Assembly: GCA_036186865.1 (NCBI GenBank)
Contig: AP025048.1
Coordinates: 27,264,687-27,328,686, forward strand
DNA length: 64,000 bases
Reading direction: 5' to 3'
DNA from: Eustoma russellianum
Lineage: Eukaryota; Streptophyta; Magnoliopsida; Gentianales; Gentianaceae
Position numbers and translations under genes: made by a program. This document shows, one piece after another, positions 1 to 11,057 of the stretch (positions within the stretch are counted from its first letter, which is position 1; every line of letters begins with the position of its first letter). A model generated the notes under the pieces. It was not told the origin of the DNA. It was given only the letters and a program-made list of their open reading frames with translations, and did not search any database.

Positions 1-857
1 ATAAATAGATAACAGTTGACAAGATTATGTCAACGTGTAATACCGAAATTCTCTAATATTTCTTCTTACATGTTGAGATCATTTCCACACCTTTGACACC
101 TTTAATATCTCTTAATAATGATGATAAATGTTCTCTTATAACATATATAAGAGTGTCTTCAAGAAAAAATAGAATGTGACATCTCAAATCGTCACATATC
201 CAGCTATAGTCAATAATATCATCGGTTGAGAGAATAAGATATAAGATCACCATATTATCTTCAAAATAATGATAACACAGCTCCAGAATGAAGATAATAA
301 TATGCTCAAGAGATTCCTTGAGTGAAAATACCAAAAATACCCTTGGGGGTAAAATTACCAAAATACCCCTGGTGTAAGAAAACTCCAGAAATGACCCGGA
401 TGGTCATAAATACTCATGATATCACCTTTGTCATGATAAAAAGGATGAGAATACATCCTTGAAATATTTTCATCATGTGATGTTCCTACAAAACTCAAAA
501 TACCAAATTTGCCCTTTTTGGTAAGTTGTAGAAACTTCCAAGGCACGTTAGTCACAAGACAATAATAATCACCAAAAACACATAATAATCACATAATGAA
601 CGTGTATAAATCATGTAAAAATGAAAACAATCATTTTAACACATTTTAGAAAATTAATTCTAAAATCCTAGACATCGATCGATCGAAGTGAGGGTTCGAT
701 GTACATCGATTGATCGATGTGTCTCAAGTTTAGAGATCAATGTCAACTTTTTCAACTTTTTCAACTTTTAATCACATATAACACCATGTGTCACATTTTT
801 AAGTATACACCACTTAAAATCATGACATTGAAAATTATCCAAACATATTTCTCAACA
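1..857 (-). repeat. 3' LTR of element A (partial)
   Basis: Bases 1-857 match 8202-9055 almost base for base, up to the shared terminus CTCAACA. The remainder of this LTR lies left of the window. It contains one copy of the ATCG-palindrome module at 671-747. Confidence 0.92.
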
Positions 858-870
858 TTCTCCCCTTTTG
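858..870 (-). promoter_or_regulatory. Polypurine tract of element A
   Basis: On the minus strand the bases directly before the 3' LTR read CCAAAAGGGGAGAA. This is the usual plus-strand primer for LTR retrotransposons. Further G-rich tracts of the same kind occur near 970, 995 and 1108. Confidence 0.8.
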
Positions 871-1143
871 GATGATTTTCAAAATAACCTAACATGATTT
901 TAATGTCACAACTCATAACCAAAAGTTTAAAAAGTTTAACCAAATGTTTTCAACTTTTAAATAGTATGTTTGCTCCCCCTCAACTCATACTATCCCCCTT
1001 AACCTATGCTCCAAAATTTATACCAATTAAAACTTAGCATATGATTCATCATGACTTACCAACTAAAATTCATTACTTACCAACTAAAATCATGTGCTTA
1101 TTCTATCACCCCCTTTATTTTGTAAATCATGCAAAAGATAGAA

Positions 1144-1209
1144 CTACACAATGGTATCGTAAGTCATCATACATAACTTGGCACGCAAGTTTTCAAACGT
1201 GGCTTGATT
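1144..1209 (-). pseudogene. Out-of-frame C-terminal end of element A RNase H
   Basis: On the minus strand this short stretch encodes a peptide containing QATFENLRAKL before a TAG stop. That resembles the last residues of SIRE-type RNase H (after the IFTKPL motif). It is out of frame with the upstream RT-RNase H reading frame, because the intervening part of RNase H, about 40 codons judged from the family, is missing at about 1210-1235. Confidence 0.7.
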
Positions 1210-2860
1210 AAGGGGTTTGGTAAAGATTGATTGCACTTGTGCTATCGCAGAAAATTGGAATCTTTTTCATTGTAATGCCAAAATCACTAAGTTGCTGTTT
1301 AAGCCAAAGTATTTGGGTAGTACATAAACTCAAAGCAATATACTCGGCTTCAGTGGTAGAAAGGGCTACACTAGCTTGCCTTTTAGAAAACCAAGAGATC
1401 AAATTGGTTCCTATGAATTGACATGTGCCGCTACTGGATTTTCTATCTAACTTGCAACCACCATAATCAGCATCACTATATGCGTGTAATTCTAACTTAG
1501 CGTTTCTATCATACCATAGTCCTAAGTGAGGTGTATGCTTAAGATATCTAAATATCTTTTTCACTGCATTGTAATGTGATACCCTAGGACAAGATTGAAA
1601 CCTAGCACACATACACACACTAAATATAATATCAGGTCTTGATGCAGTTAAGTATAATAGTGATCCAATCATAGACCTATAGAGAGTGTCATCAAAAGGT
1701 TTACCATTTTCATCCTTATCAAGTTTGGTACTAACACTCATGGGGGTAGTTGTAGGTTTCAATTCTTCAAAACCAAACTTCTTAACCATATCATTGACAT
1801 ACTTAAGTTGGCTAATGTGAATTCCTTGAGGGGTTTGTTTGATTTGAAGTCCTAAGAAATAATTCAACTCTCCTACCATTGACATTTCAAATTCTGACTT
1901 CATACACTCTTCGAAGTCTTTTACTAAGGTAGGGTTAGTTGAACCAAAGATAATATCGTCTACGTATATTTGAACTATTAACAAATCATTACCTTTTCTT
2001 CTTAGGAATAATGTGTTGTCTATGGTTCCCCTTTGATAATTATTTGCAATAAGAAAGTTTGCAAATCTATCATACCAAGCTCTTGGAGCTTGTTTCAAAC
2101 CATATAAAGCTTTCTTAAGCTTGTAAACATGGTTAGGATTCTTTGGATCTTCGAATCCAGGGGGTTGTTTAACAAACACTTCTTCTTGGATGTATCCATT
2201 CAAGAACGCACTCTTGACATCCATTTGGAAGAGTTTAATGTTACTTAGACTTGCAATCGCAAGTAACAACCTAATTGCTTCTAGTCGTGCAACGGGTGCA
2301 AATGTTTCTTCATAATCTATACCTTCTTGTTGATTATAACCTTGTGCGACTAGTCTAGCCTTATTTCTTGTAATGTTTCCTTGTTCATCCATTTTATTCC
2401 TAAAGACCCATTTAGTTCCTATGATAGACTTGTCTTCAGGTTTAGGTACCAAGTCCCACACGTTTTTCCTTGTGAATTGATTTAATTCCTCATGCATAGC
2501 ATCTATCCATGATATGTCACCTAAGGCTTCCTTAACATTCTTAGGTTCTATGTGTGAGACTAAGCTATGTCCTTCAAGTTGACTTATGTTTCTACGTGTT
2601 CTAACCCTAACACTTGGATCCCCAATGATTAATTCTCTAGGGTGCCACCAATTCCTAGATTGACTAGGTTCACCCTCATCTTGTTCAAATGGTTCATTAG
2701 TGTGAACGTTATCATATGTAATTGGATCATTAGTTGTATCATCTTCCAATTGCAAATTCTCTTGATTTATTTCATCTAAGGGTTCATGCATGTCTTGTTC
2801 AGGGGGAGTTGGTTCTAGATGATCAAGTATAGGCTCAAGTAATACATCATCATCAAACAT
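1208..2860 (-). pseudogene. Copia reverse transcriptase and truncated RNase H (element A)
   Basis: This 550-residue frame copies element RNA into DNA in the related active elements. After a variable acidic linker of about 115 residues, the copia RT starts near DAMHEELNQF, has the KARLVAQG motif, the DVKSAFLNG motif and the catalytic YVDDIIFGS motif, then LYGLKQAPRAWY and the SRPDI region. The RNase H part shows SDADYGG, STTEAEY and a DSTSAI motif, then stops abruptly at TP. Family members continue for about 60 more residues; the true C-terminus survives out of frame just downstream, so a deletion has removed the piece between. The copy also lacks an open junction to the upstream integrase frame. 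Confidence 0.92.
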
Positions 2861-3024
2861 ATTTTTGTTTCTTGTTTATGTTGATGTTTATCACTAACTT
2901 CAAAGCATGCATTTTCATTGAATTTCACATGTATGGATTCAATTATTTTTCTAGATGCAGGATTATAACACCTATATGCTCTTGAGTTAGTTGAATAGCC
3001 AACAAATATGCATTCAATAGACTT

Positions 3025-3420
3025 TTATTCAAATTTATCTAGATTATCCTTAGTGTTCAGCACGAAACATTTACATCCAAATACTTTAAGATAATCTATC
3101 TTAGGTTGTCTATTGTTTAGCAATTCATAAGGTGTTTTATTTAATTTCTTTCTAATAGTGAGCCTATTTATAATATAACATGCACAATTAACAGCTTCAG
3201 CCCATAAATACTTAGGTAATTTATTTTCACACAGCATTGTCCTAGCAACTTCTTGAATAGTTCTATTTTTACGTTCAACAACTCCATTGAGTTGTGGTGT
3301 TCTAGGTGGTGAGAATTCATGTTTTATTCCATGTAGTTCACAAAATTTGATTACGTCTTTATTTTTAAATTCTCCACCTCTATCACTTCTAATTCTTTTG
3401 ACATTCGTAAATGTTTTCAA
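3025..3420 (-). pseudogene. Copia integrase core, C-terminal part (element A)
   Basis: This 131-residue frame holds the second half of the integrase catalytic core. SDRGGEF carries the second Asp, and QLNGVVERKNRT carries the catalytic Glu context typical of copia integrase. It continues the upstream frame at 3389-4189 after a one-base shift at about 3410. It ends at a stop (3025) directly before a stretch still recognisable as the KSIECIFVGYS region. Integrase would insert the cDNA into the host chromosome; this copy cannot make it in one piece. Confidence 0.9.
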
Positions 3421-4189
3421 GTTTCTTGATAAGGGTTTCGATTGCTAATGGAGCATCGTCTTTGTGTGTTAAGAACAATGTCCATGTGTAGCGTGAGTAA
3501 TCATCTATTATGAGACACACATAGTAGTGTCCACCTAGACTTCTTGTCCTACTTGGACCAAATAAGTCTAAGTGAAGCAATTCTAGTACATGACTAGTAC
3601 TCACTTCATGTTTCGGTTTTAAGGTTTCTTTAATGTGTTTTCCCTTAATACATGTTTCACATATTTGAAAATTATCTAAGTCTAACTTAGGCATACCTCT
3701 TATTAAATTCTTCTTAGACAATTTCCTAATGATTGAAATTCCTATATGGCCTAATCTTCTATGCCATAAATTTATATCTAAGTCATGTGATATTAGACAC
3801 TTAACCTTAGCATCTAACATGTTATCTAAGGTAAGGGTATAAATATTACCATCTCTATTTCCTTTTAATATTATTTCTCCCTTTTTATTTATTATATCAC
3901 AAGAATTGGGAAGAAAAGAGACATTATAACCACAATCTATAAGTTGAGAAATACTAAGTAAATTATAAGAGAGATTGCTTACTAGCAACACATTTCGTAT
4001 TTGAAATGTGTTTAGGTCCCCGATCGTTCCTTTTCCAACAACTTTTCCTTTGTTGTTGTCACCGAATGTTACCTTTCCACCATCAATATGTTCAAGTTCG
4101 GTGAATAGATTGGGGTTGCCCGTCATATGCCTCGAACATCCACTATTTTTAGATTCTTTGACTTTGCCTCCTTCTTGCATTCCTTGCAT
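3389..4189 (-). pseudogene. Copia protease, GAG-pre-integrase and N-terminal integrase (element A)
   Basis: This frame has the protease signature GCSRHMTG, the GAG-pre-integrase zinc-binding region (LWHRRLGH, CETCIKGK) and the first catalytic Asp region of integrase (LHLDLFGP, DDYSRYTW). In this family the protease active site is normally DSG. Here the residue before SG is Asn (codon AAT), so the aspartic protease should be inactive. The frame is lost at about 3410 by a shift into the 3025-3420 segment. Confidence 0.9.
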
Positions 4190-4262
4190 TTTTCCTACAA
4201 TGGAGACAAAGTTTTAGGTACCCTTTATTTGGGTCCTTGAATGTTAAGGGCATTATTCTTGT

Positions 4263-4894
4263 TTAGATAACCCTTAGGTATCCAAACTTGAACATACCTT
4301 GTAGGCACATTTTTAGCATGGTTAAAGTAAGAAGGATAAGCATATAGATGATTATTCTACATAAGTGAGGATGCATTGTTATACATGTTGCGCAATGGTT
4401 GATAATCATTATAGGATGGCCAAATCTTATAATGTGTATAAGGCATGCGATTTTGTTTCTTATATGGTGCTCTATATGTATATTCATATGCATTTCTATA
4501 AGATTTATAGGAGTGTTGTTTATTTGTTAGGTTCATAATATGTTGAATGCATTTTATTATGTCTCGTTGCATTTGTATACATATAGGCATAATTTCTAGG
4601 TTGTCTAGATACAAAGTTTGGCCTAGATGTATACTTATGCGTGTGGGTTTTTATGGGTGCATGCTGCATCTTTATCTTTGAATAAGTAGAAGAAGGAGTA
4701 GAAGAAGATTTAGCAGGCAAGTTTGTTTTTATAACTTTATAAGGTTGTTTCGTAGTTGATGATACAAACTTAGTCTTTTTATCTAATTTGTCATCTTCTT
4801 CTTTATATCCCAATCCAGTTTTATCATTACCATACTTTTGTGATGATATAAGTGTGTCTAACATATTTGCACCAGATTTAAACTGTTCTATCAT
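4263..4894 (-). pseudogene. C-terminal gag / linker region (element A)
   Basis: Overlapping frames at 4520-4894, 4357-4614 and 4263-4493 encode a basic, His/Tyr/Asn-rich tail. It includes a stretch (ANMLDTLISSQKYG, then DKTGLGY) that also occurs in the family-B gag fragments at 31039 and 47191. The reading frame changes at least twice, so the region is decayed. It links gag to the protease segment. Confidence 0.75.
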
Positions 4895-5708
4895 TTTTTT
4901 CTAAGGTAAATTTAGAAGACTTAAGTTGCACTATTTCATTTTCACAACTTTCTAACTTGGATTTTAACATTTTATTTTCCATTTGTAACTTTTGTTCATC
5001 TTTCCTATATGATTCAATTTTATTCTCTAAAGAATCAAGAGTATTAGTAGACTCTTGTTTAAGAGATTCTAGTTGATCGGAAAATTTCAAGTTGGACGTC
5101 TTCAACTTGTCATTTTCTTCAACTAGTTTCTTCTTTTCTTTAGAGATCCTCTTACAGTGAGCATGCATTCGTAGGAATTCTTCATACATTTCATCAAATG
5201 TCATGTCACTATCAGAATCACTATCAGAAGAAGAACATATCTCGTTGGATACAAAGCAGACTTGAGCTTCCTCAGTTTTGGATTCTGAGTCGGATGAGTC
5301 GCTCCATGTGCTCACCTTCATTGCTCGTTTCCCTTTTCTTGCCTTAGACTCCTTTGTCTTTGACGTTTGAGCCTCCTTGTCCTTGGCTTGTTTATTATTG
5401 TTATTGTTATTATTATTTTTCTTTGTGGGACAGTCGTATGAAATATGTCCTTTTTGACCGCATTCATAACGCTTTAATTCTTTATTATACCATTTGTTTG
5501 TGTTATTCTTCCTAGGTTGAGAAGAAGAAGAAGAAGAATTACGTTGTCTATTCCTATTTGGACGTTTGAAAAACTTTCTAAGTTTTCTAGCGATCAATAT
5601 CAAGTCATCGTCTAATTCAGTATCACTATTACTATCATCGTTACTAGCATGTGTTTCGGTTGTTTTGAAAGCTATTGACTTACCGGATGACTTAGACGAT
5701 TCAGACTT
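4878..5708 (-). pseudogene. Gag zinc knuckle and coiled coil (element A)
   Basis: The frame can be read upstream from the TTG at 5603 to an in-frame TGA at 5709-5711. It has a Ser/Lys-rich lead, a zinc knuckle of CX2CX4HX4C form (CGQKGHISYDC) around 5430-5465, an acidic serine stretch (SDSDSDSD) and a long heptad-like coiled coil to about 4890. The gag protein of related elements forms the virus-like particle and binds RNA. The acidic-serine and coiled-coil part is the piece kept by the family-B derivatives in this window. Confidence 0.88.
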
Positions 5709-6355
5709 TCATTGGTTCAGTTTTACCTCATAGACTTTAAGAGATCCGATCAATTCATCCATCTTGGTGATTGACTTTGTCTCCTCTATTGCAGTCACCT
5801 TTGGATCCCATTCAGCAGGGAGACTTCGTAGCACCTTTTGAACCTTTTCGTTGTTCGGAAATGACTTCCAAAAAGCTTCAAGGGCATTGAAAATATTAGT
5901 AATCCTCAAATCCATAGATGTTATGGATTCGTTTGGCAGCATTTTGAAAGTCTCTAATTCAGTCATAAGCATGTTTATTTTTGACTCTTTAACACCACTA
6001 CAAGTGATTTCCACATGTCGTGTGCGCTTGTGCAATTTGACACATATCCTGCTTCAGAAGTTGTAAGTTCATTTAAAAGTAATTGCATAGCTTTAGCATT
6101 CATGGACATTTTCTTTTTATCATCCGATGACCATTCACTTTTATATTTTTCAACCTCTCGAGTTACTCCACTAACTTGTATAATTTTCATTGGAATGTAC
6201 GGCCCATCTTCAACTATAGACCATAAATCGATGTCTATAGCCATTAAGAATAGCCTCATTCTTAGTTTCCAATGAACAAAATTATTGCCATCAAAAAGAG
6301 GAGGGCGTTGTGTAGACATACCTTCCAACTCACCTTTGTGAGAAACAATAGCCAT
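5709..6355 (-). pseudogene. N-terminal gag, UBN2-like core (element A)
   Basis: Translation begins at about 6355 (MAIVSHKGELEGMSTQ), followed by the copia gag signature FDGNNFVHWKLRMRLFL. After a frameshift near 6000 the second half follows (ESITSMDLRITNIFNAL, RSLPAEWDPKV). This is the UBN2/Retrotran_gag_2 type. A TGA at 5709-5711 then separates it from the in-frame zinc-knuckle part. The start is chosen because it lies about 110 bases inside the primer-binding site and matches the start of the gag fragments in family B. Confidence 0.9.
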
Positions 6356-6462
6356 AGTATGTACCTTGGATTTGAGACAAGCAATATATTATTAATTGTT
6401 GTTTCTTGGCCTTGTATTGTTCGTACGGTGTTGAATCTTGCTTCTTTTGAGTGGTGTTGGTC

Positions 6463-6476
6463 TGGCTCTGATACCA
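6463..6476 (-). promoter_or_regulatory. Primer-binding site of element A (initiator tRNA-Met)
   Basis: On the minus strand this reads TGGTATCAGAGCCA, complementary to the 3' end of plant initiator tRNA-Met, two bases inside the 5' LTR. It fixes the LTR border at 6479 and the orientation of the element. Confidence 0.92.
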
Positions 6477-7554
6477 AATGTCGGACCGTGCACCTGCGAT
6501 AAACACCACTAGAGGGGGGTGAATAGTGGTTAGCGGAAATTACACTACAACCCTTTGTTAAAATCCCCTTTGAAAACAGAATCTGATACCACCTCAGATT
6601 CAGAACCCGTTTTTCAAAAATTCATAAATAATTGTACACAACTCCAAAAATTATAAAACTTTTCAGAATTTAACTTCAATGAGTTAAAAAGACGCTGTCC
6701 AAAAATCAAACAAAAATAAGATCGTTTGACCATTAAAACAAATAAAAACATTCAGATGGTCAATCTGGACAGAATTGGACAGAATGTTGCTGATTTTGCA
6801 AAACGTATTTCTCTTTGAATACTCAACAAAAAGGTTGATCTTTATATCAAAACACTCCTTAGGATGTGTAGATGAATTTTCCAAAAGGCCCTGACCTTAA
6901 ACAATTCTTGAAAAATACAGAATTTAAGTTTTCTCAAAACTGGTCAGATTGCATTCAGAATGGAGCAGTTATCTTGCAAAGACTAAAAGACTAACGTTCC
7001 CTAGCTCAAATCAAGTGATTCTTGTTGCAAATGAAAGCTAATAGTATGAAGTATAACTCCACCAAAAATCACGAATTTTGAAAATGTTTAGCTATTTTTT
7101 CAAATTGTGTGAAGTTGGGTGAAAACTGCAGTCAAAAACGGGCAGAAAACAAAAATAAAGAAACAAGAGAAGAACACCGAGGATTTATCCTGGTTCGGTC
7201 AATGTGACCTACTCCAGTCCCAAGGAACACCTTTCCTTGGATTTTACTATGAAATGAGCACCTTACAACAAGAGCCAAGCTTGATCCTTGGGTTATACAC
7301 CAACCCTACTCAAGACTTGGACAATCACCTTCTAAGCAACACTTAGTTGCAACTCCTCTAACACCTATTGATGTAGCCTTATAAAGATGGCTAATCAATC
7401 TTACAAATGAAGCTCAAGAGGCTTGTAGCACAACAAAAATATCAAGAACACTTTTGCTACAACAAAATACAACAACAAGAACAAGAAGATGAATATGAAA
7501 GCTATAGAATGCTTGTGAGCTTCAAGTGTGTTTCATCCTCTTCACCATTGCCTC

Positions 7555-7562
7555 TATTTATA
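7555..7562 (-). promoter_or_regulatory. TATA box of element A LTR
   Basis: On the minus strand the sequence is CACTATAAATAGAGG. The same box is found at 60399-60406 in the solo LTR. Transcription would start about 30 bases downstream, near 7525. Confidence 0.65.
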
Positions 7563-8868
7563 GTGTGATTTGAGCCTTGAAGATAAGAATGCCAATGTGT
7601 CGTCATTTTCATCATCAACTTCAAATGTCTTCTCATCATTGGTTGGCTTTGTACTCTTGGCAAAATAAAACAACATGATTGGTCCACCTTAGCAAAATGA
7701 TGTGGCTGATTTTTCCACCTTGGATTTATCATAATTATCCTTTGCAAAAATGAGTAGATAAAATGGAATATGCTTCAAGAATTTCTCAACTCCTTGCCAT
7801 GAGAATAGCCATGTGAGTGTTGACAATTTTAAAATCAAATTTCAGCTCCAATTATGTGAAGTAGCCGTTGGCTACAAAGATTTTACCAAAAATCCTTTTT
7901 GATTTTTCTTAATAAAATAAGAAAGGATAATACCACCAAATTATCCCCAACTTCAAGCGCCATAATAGGACATGTGAAGTCTTCATTTGACTTCAAAAAT
8001 CTGCTGAAAATACCCAAGAAAATCCATAGCTGTTGGGTATATATTTGAAATATCAAAGTTAGCATTTTTGCCAACTAGCTCCTTTTTGGTTGGTCCACTT
8101 GTCTCCAACTCATAAAATGAATAATGTATCATTCTCAACTGCAAACTCACGTTTTTGACCATACATATATGTGTAACAACTCAGATGTTTGAAGAAGAAA
8201 TAAATAGATAACAGTTGACAAGATTATGTCAACGCGTAATACCGAAATTCTCCAATATTTCTTCTTACATGTTGAGATCATTTCCACACCTTTGACACCT
8301 TTAATATCTCTGAATAATGATGATAAATGTTCTCTTATAACATATAAAAGAGTGTCTTCAAGAAAAAATAGAATGTGACATCTCAAATCGTCACATATCC
8401 AGCTATAGTTAATAATATCATCGGTTGAGAGAATAAGATATAAGATCACCATATTATCTTCAAAATAATAATAACACAGCTCTAGAATGAAGATAATAAT
8501 ATGCTCAAGAGATTCCTTGAGTGAAAATACCAAAAATACCCTTGGGGGCAAAATTACCAAAATACCCCTGGTGTAAGAAAACTCCAGAAATGACCCGGAT
8601 GGTCATAAATACTCATGATATCACCTTTGTCATGATAAAAAGGATGAGAATACATCCTTGAAATATTTTCATCATGCGATGTTCCTACAAAACTCAAAAT
8701 ACCAATTTTGCCCTTTTTGGTAAGTTGTAGAAACTTCCAAGGCACGTTAGTCACAAGACAATAATAATCACCAAAACGCATAATAATCACATAATGAACA
8801 TGTATAAATCATGTACAAATGAAAACAATCATTTTAACACATCTTAGAAAATTAATTCTAAAAATCTA

Positions 8869-8944
8869 GACATCGATCGATCGAAGTGAAGGTTCGATGT
8901 ACATTGATTCATCGATGTGTTTCAAGTTTAGAGATCGATGTCAA
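8869..8944. repeat. ATCG-palindrome module in element A LTR
   Basis: The module is a near palindrome with core ATCGATCGATCG, a second diverged palindrome, then a half-site of the form GAGATCGATGTCAAC. The other LTR has the equivalent at 671-747. Confidence 0.85.
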
Positions 8945-9055
8945 CTTTTTCAACTTTTTCAACTTTTAATCACATATAACACCATGTGTGACATTTTTAA
9001 ATATACACCACTTAAAATCATGACATTGAAAATTATCCAAACATATTTCTCAACA

Positions 9056-10261
9056 GATTCTACTCCACTACCCTTTGTTGCTAAAGTAGATTTTCAACAA
9101 CTACTCTTCTTATTAAAGACAATAAGAACAACCACAACAACACTTACACTAACACCTTAGTGTAAGCACCAACAACAACAACTTCTTGCACAAAACACAC
9201 TTGTGCAACTACAGCTCTTAGCAAGAACAACTTCTTGCTACCTCACAACTTCAACAAAGTTCCCTCAAGAACTTCTCACAGTAGGTTGAAGAAATATAGT
9301 AAGGTTCACACTTTCTCACTAGTCTAAGCACAAGCAAGAGATCAAATATTTATGGTTCCTCTTGTGCTTGACTCTCTTTCTCTCAATATACAACAATGAA
9401 TAGCAAAGAAAAGCTAAACAAGCTTTAAGCAAATTTACAAGTATAAGAGAACTATACAACCATGGAAGATGAAGCTAGATAATGTTGAAAGTGTATCTTT
9501 GCCTCATCCAAGCCTCTTCATTTATAGATGAAGTTCACCATGTTTTTGAGGCTCTCCACCAAGTCTTCATCTTCAAAAATGTCAAGATAATGTCCAAATA
9601 GTCTTTAGCCACCCTATGGAGTGACTTGATCTTCAATAGCCAACCTAGGATTGCTTAGACATGTATACAATAGTCAAGGAAGCATGTAATATGTTGGGTT
9701 AAAGTCCACAAGAAATTTGAGCAAGTTTGGAAAGAGAAAATACCATGAATCTCCCTTGAATTTTTTCCAACCAAAAAATTTTGAATTCTGGGGGACATCG
9801 ATCGATCGAAGTGCCTGGGAGGAGAGATCGATGTCCTCCAGAATATTGCAGTTTTTGGCACTGCCTGACATCGATTGATCGATGTCAGAGGCTGAAGTGA
9901 CATCGATCGACCGATGTCCCAGCCTGAGAGATCGATGTTGGATAGAATCCTTTCTGACTGACATCGATCAATCGAAGTTTCTCTGAGGAGAGACTGAAGT
10001 GACATCGATCGATTGATGTCCCTGGGTTGAGAGATCGATGTTGGACAGAATGCTTACTGACTGACATCGATCGATCGATGTCAGAGGCTGAAGTACATCG
10101 ATCGATCGATGTCCCTAGCCTGAGAGATCGATGTTGAACAGTGAGTTCCAATCTCAACCATTTTTGACATAGTGTGATTTTCTCATCTTGCATCAAATCT
10201 CAAACATAAATTTAACTCATTTAAAACATCTTTTCTTCATCAAAACAATTTATAACTTGAC
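9056..10261 (-). mobile_element. Remnant of an LTR of another element (X)
   Basis: This stretch follows element A directly and stops at about 10261, where copia gag coding sequence begins. It looks like the U3/R part of an LTR on the minus strand. There is a TATA-like box at 9520-9527, an AAC/TTG-rich leader at 9100-9260, and an ATCG-palindrome array at 9794-10136. The leader is homologous, in reverse orientation, to 61900-62480. Element A has split it, and the other part would lie left of the window. The right border is my estimate. Confidence 0.6.
9794..10136. repeat. ATCG-palindrome array in X
   Basis: Six copies of the ATCGATCGATCGATG-type palindrome (some with one or two changes) alternate with half-sites of the form GAGAGATCGATGT. 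Spacers are reused: CAGAGGCTGAAGT and CCTGAGAGATCG recur. The cleanest unit, at 10063-10135, is closely alike to 19994-20067 in gypsy element D. Confidence 0.9.
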
Positions 10262-10266
10262 AAACT

Positions 10267-10735
10267 TTCCATGCATCCAATATGCTTCTGCAGCAGCAAT
10301 ATAGGGAAAGAAAATTTGAAAAATACTCACAGCTTATTTCATGTCTACTTGTTGCTGAACAAAACAATGAATTATTGATGAAAAACCACAACTCTCACCT
10401 GACTAGATCACAACCATCCCCTGAAGGGAATGCAAGTCACCATAACAATAATCATGGTCGTGGTCGAGGAAGTGATTGTGGTCGCAGTCGCGATCATGGT
10501 CGCGGTAGAGGTCGTGGTCGTGATAGAAACTTTGCACCATACCACCTGAAGTGGAAAAATAAGAAAAAGCCAGATGAAAATACAAAGGAAAGTACACATG
10601 TTAAACACCACGATGAGGTTTGTTATCGCTGTGGTGCAAAAGGGCATTGATCATGTACTTGTCGTACCCCAAGACATCTGGTTGACCTCTGCCAAGCATC
10701 CAAGAAGGATGAAGCAAAGGAAAGCAAGTTAATTT
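10267..10735 (+). pseudogene. Copia gag C-terminal half with zinc knuckle (element E)
   Basis: The open part (10282-10650) encodes LLQQQYRERKF and LISCLLVAEQNNELL, then an Arg/Gly-rich stretch of RGRG repeats and a zinc knuckle, CYRCGAKGH. The knuckle is broken by a TGA at 10648-10650; its last Cys residues follow in frame (SCTCRT). In intact relatives this domain binds the element RNA in the particle. The start of gag is missing. Confidence 0.85.
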
Positions 10736-11057
10736 CATTGACTACGATGCCGCAGAAAATAATATGAATTCCGATAATTTCAATGATTTGGATATTGAGA
10801 ATTATCTTATGGGGATCAATATGGATGGTGAAGGGATCCAGTTTGTGGATGATTTTGAAAAACAGAAGAATCAAGAATGATTCTCTAGATAAATTCTGTT
10901 TTTTGGGTTACGAATAAGTTTCGTTTTTTTAGAATGCAACTAGGTTAAAATTTACACTACTGTTATTCTGAATAAATTTGTTTTGCATGATTATTGTTAT
11001 TTTCTTTAAATGATTCCAATAAATTAGAGCATTTCTTTTTACTATTTTTTCTAATAC

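Larger units (their letters stand above)
1..9055 (-). mobile_element. SIRE-type Ty1/copia retrotransposon (element A), left end cut by window
   Basis: This is an LTR retrotransposon read on the minus strand. Its 5' LTR is at 6479-9055 and its 3' LTR is only partly inside the window (1-857). The LTR ends are TGTCGGACC at 6479 and CTCAACA at 9055. A primer site complementary to initiator tRNA-Met and a polypurine tract lie at the expected internal borders. The domain order gag, protease, integrase, RT, RNase H is that of Ty1/copia. The gag type (UBN2-like core, coiled coil, one zinc knuckle) and the long LTRs point to the SIRE lineage. The coding region holds several frameshifts, stops and a deletion, so the copy is defective. 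GATTC at 9056-9060 should be one TSD copy; its partner is outside the window. Confidence 0.93.
6479..9055 (-). repeat. 5' LTR of element A (2577 bp)
   Basis: The LTR runs from TGTCGGACC to CTCAACA. Its left end abuts the primer-binding site. A TATA box (TATAAATA on the minus strand, 7555-7562) splits it into a U3 of about 1.5 kb and a long R-U5. A perfect 8-bp stem with a 5-base loop lies at 7220-7240. The ATCG-palindrome module is at 8869-8944, about 110 bp from the U3 end. A reverse-oriented solo copy is at 58935-61486. Confidence 0.93.

Noticed and set aside
1227..1421. Plus-strand frames opposite the copia pol region
   Set aside because: They are shadows of the minus-strand RT and RNase H frame.
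9655..10196. Open frames of 96-116 residues with repeated IDRSMS peptides (also 19898-20143 and 34579-34791)
   Set aside because: They are translations of the ATCG-palindrome arrays. The frames lack a shared start and domain and are read on several strands.
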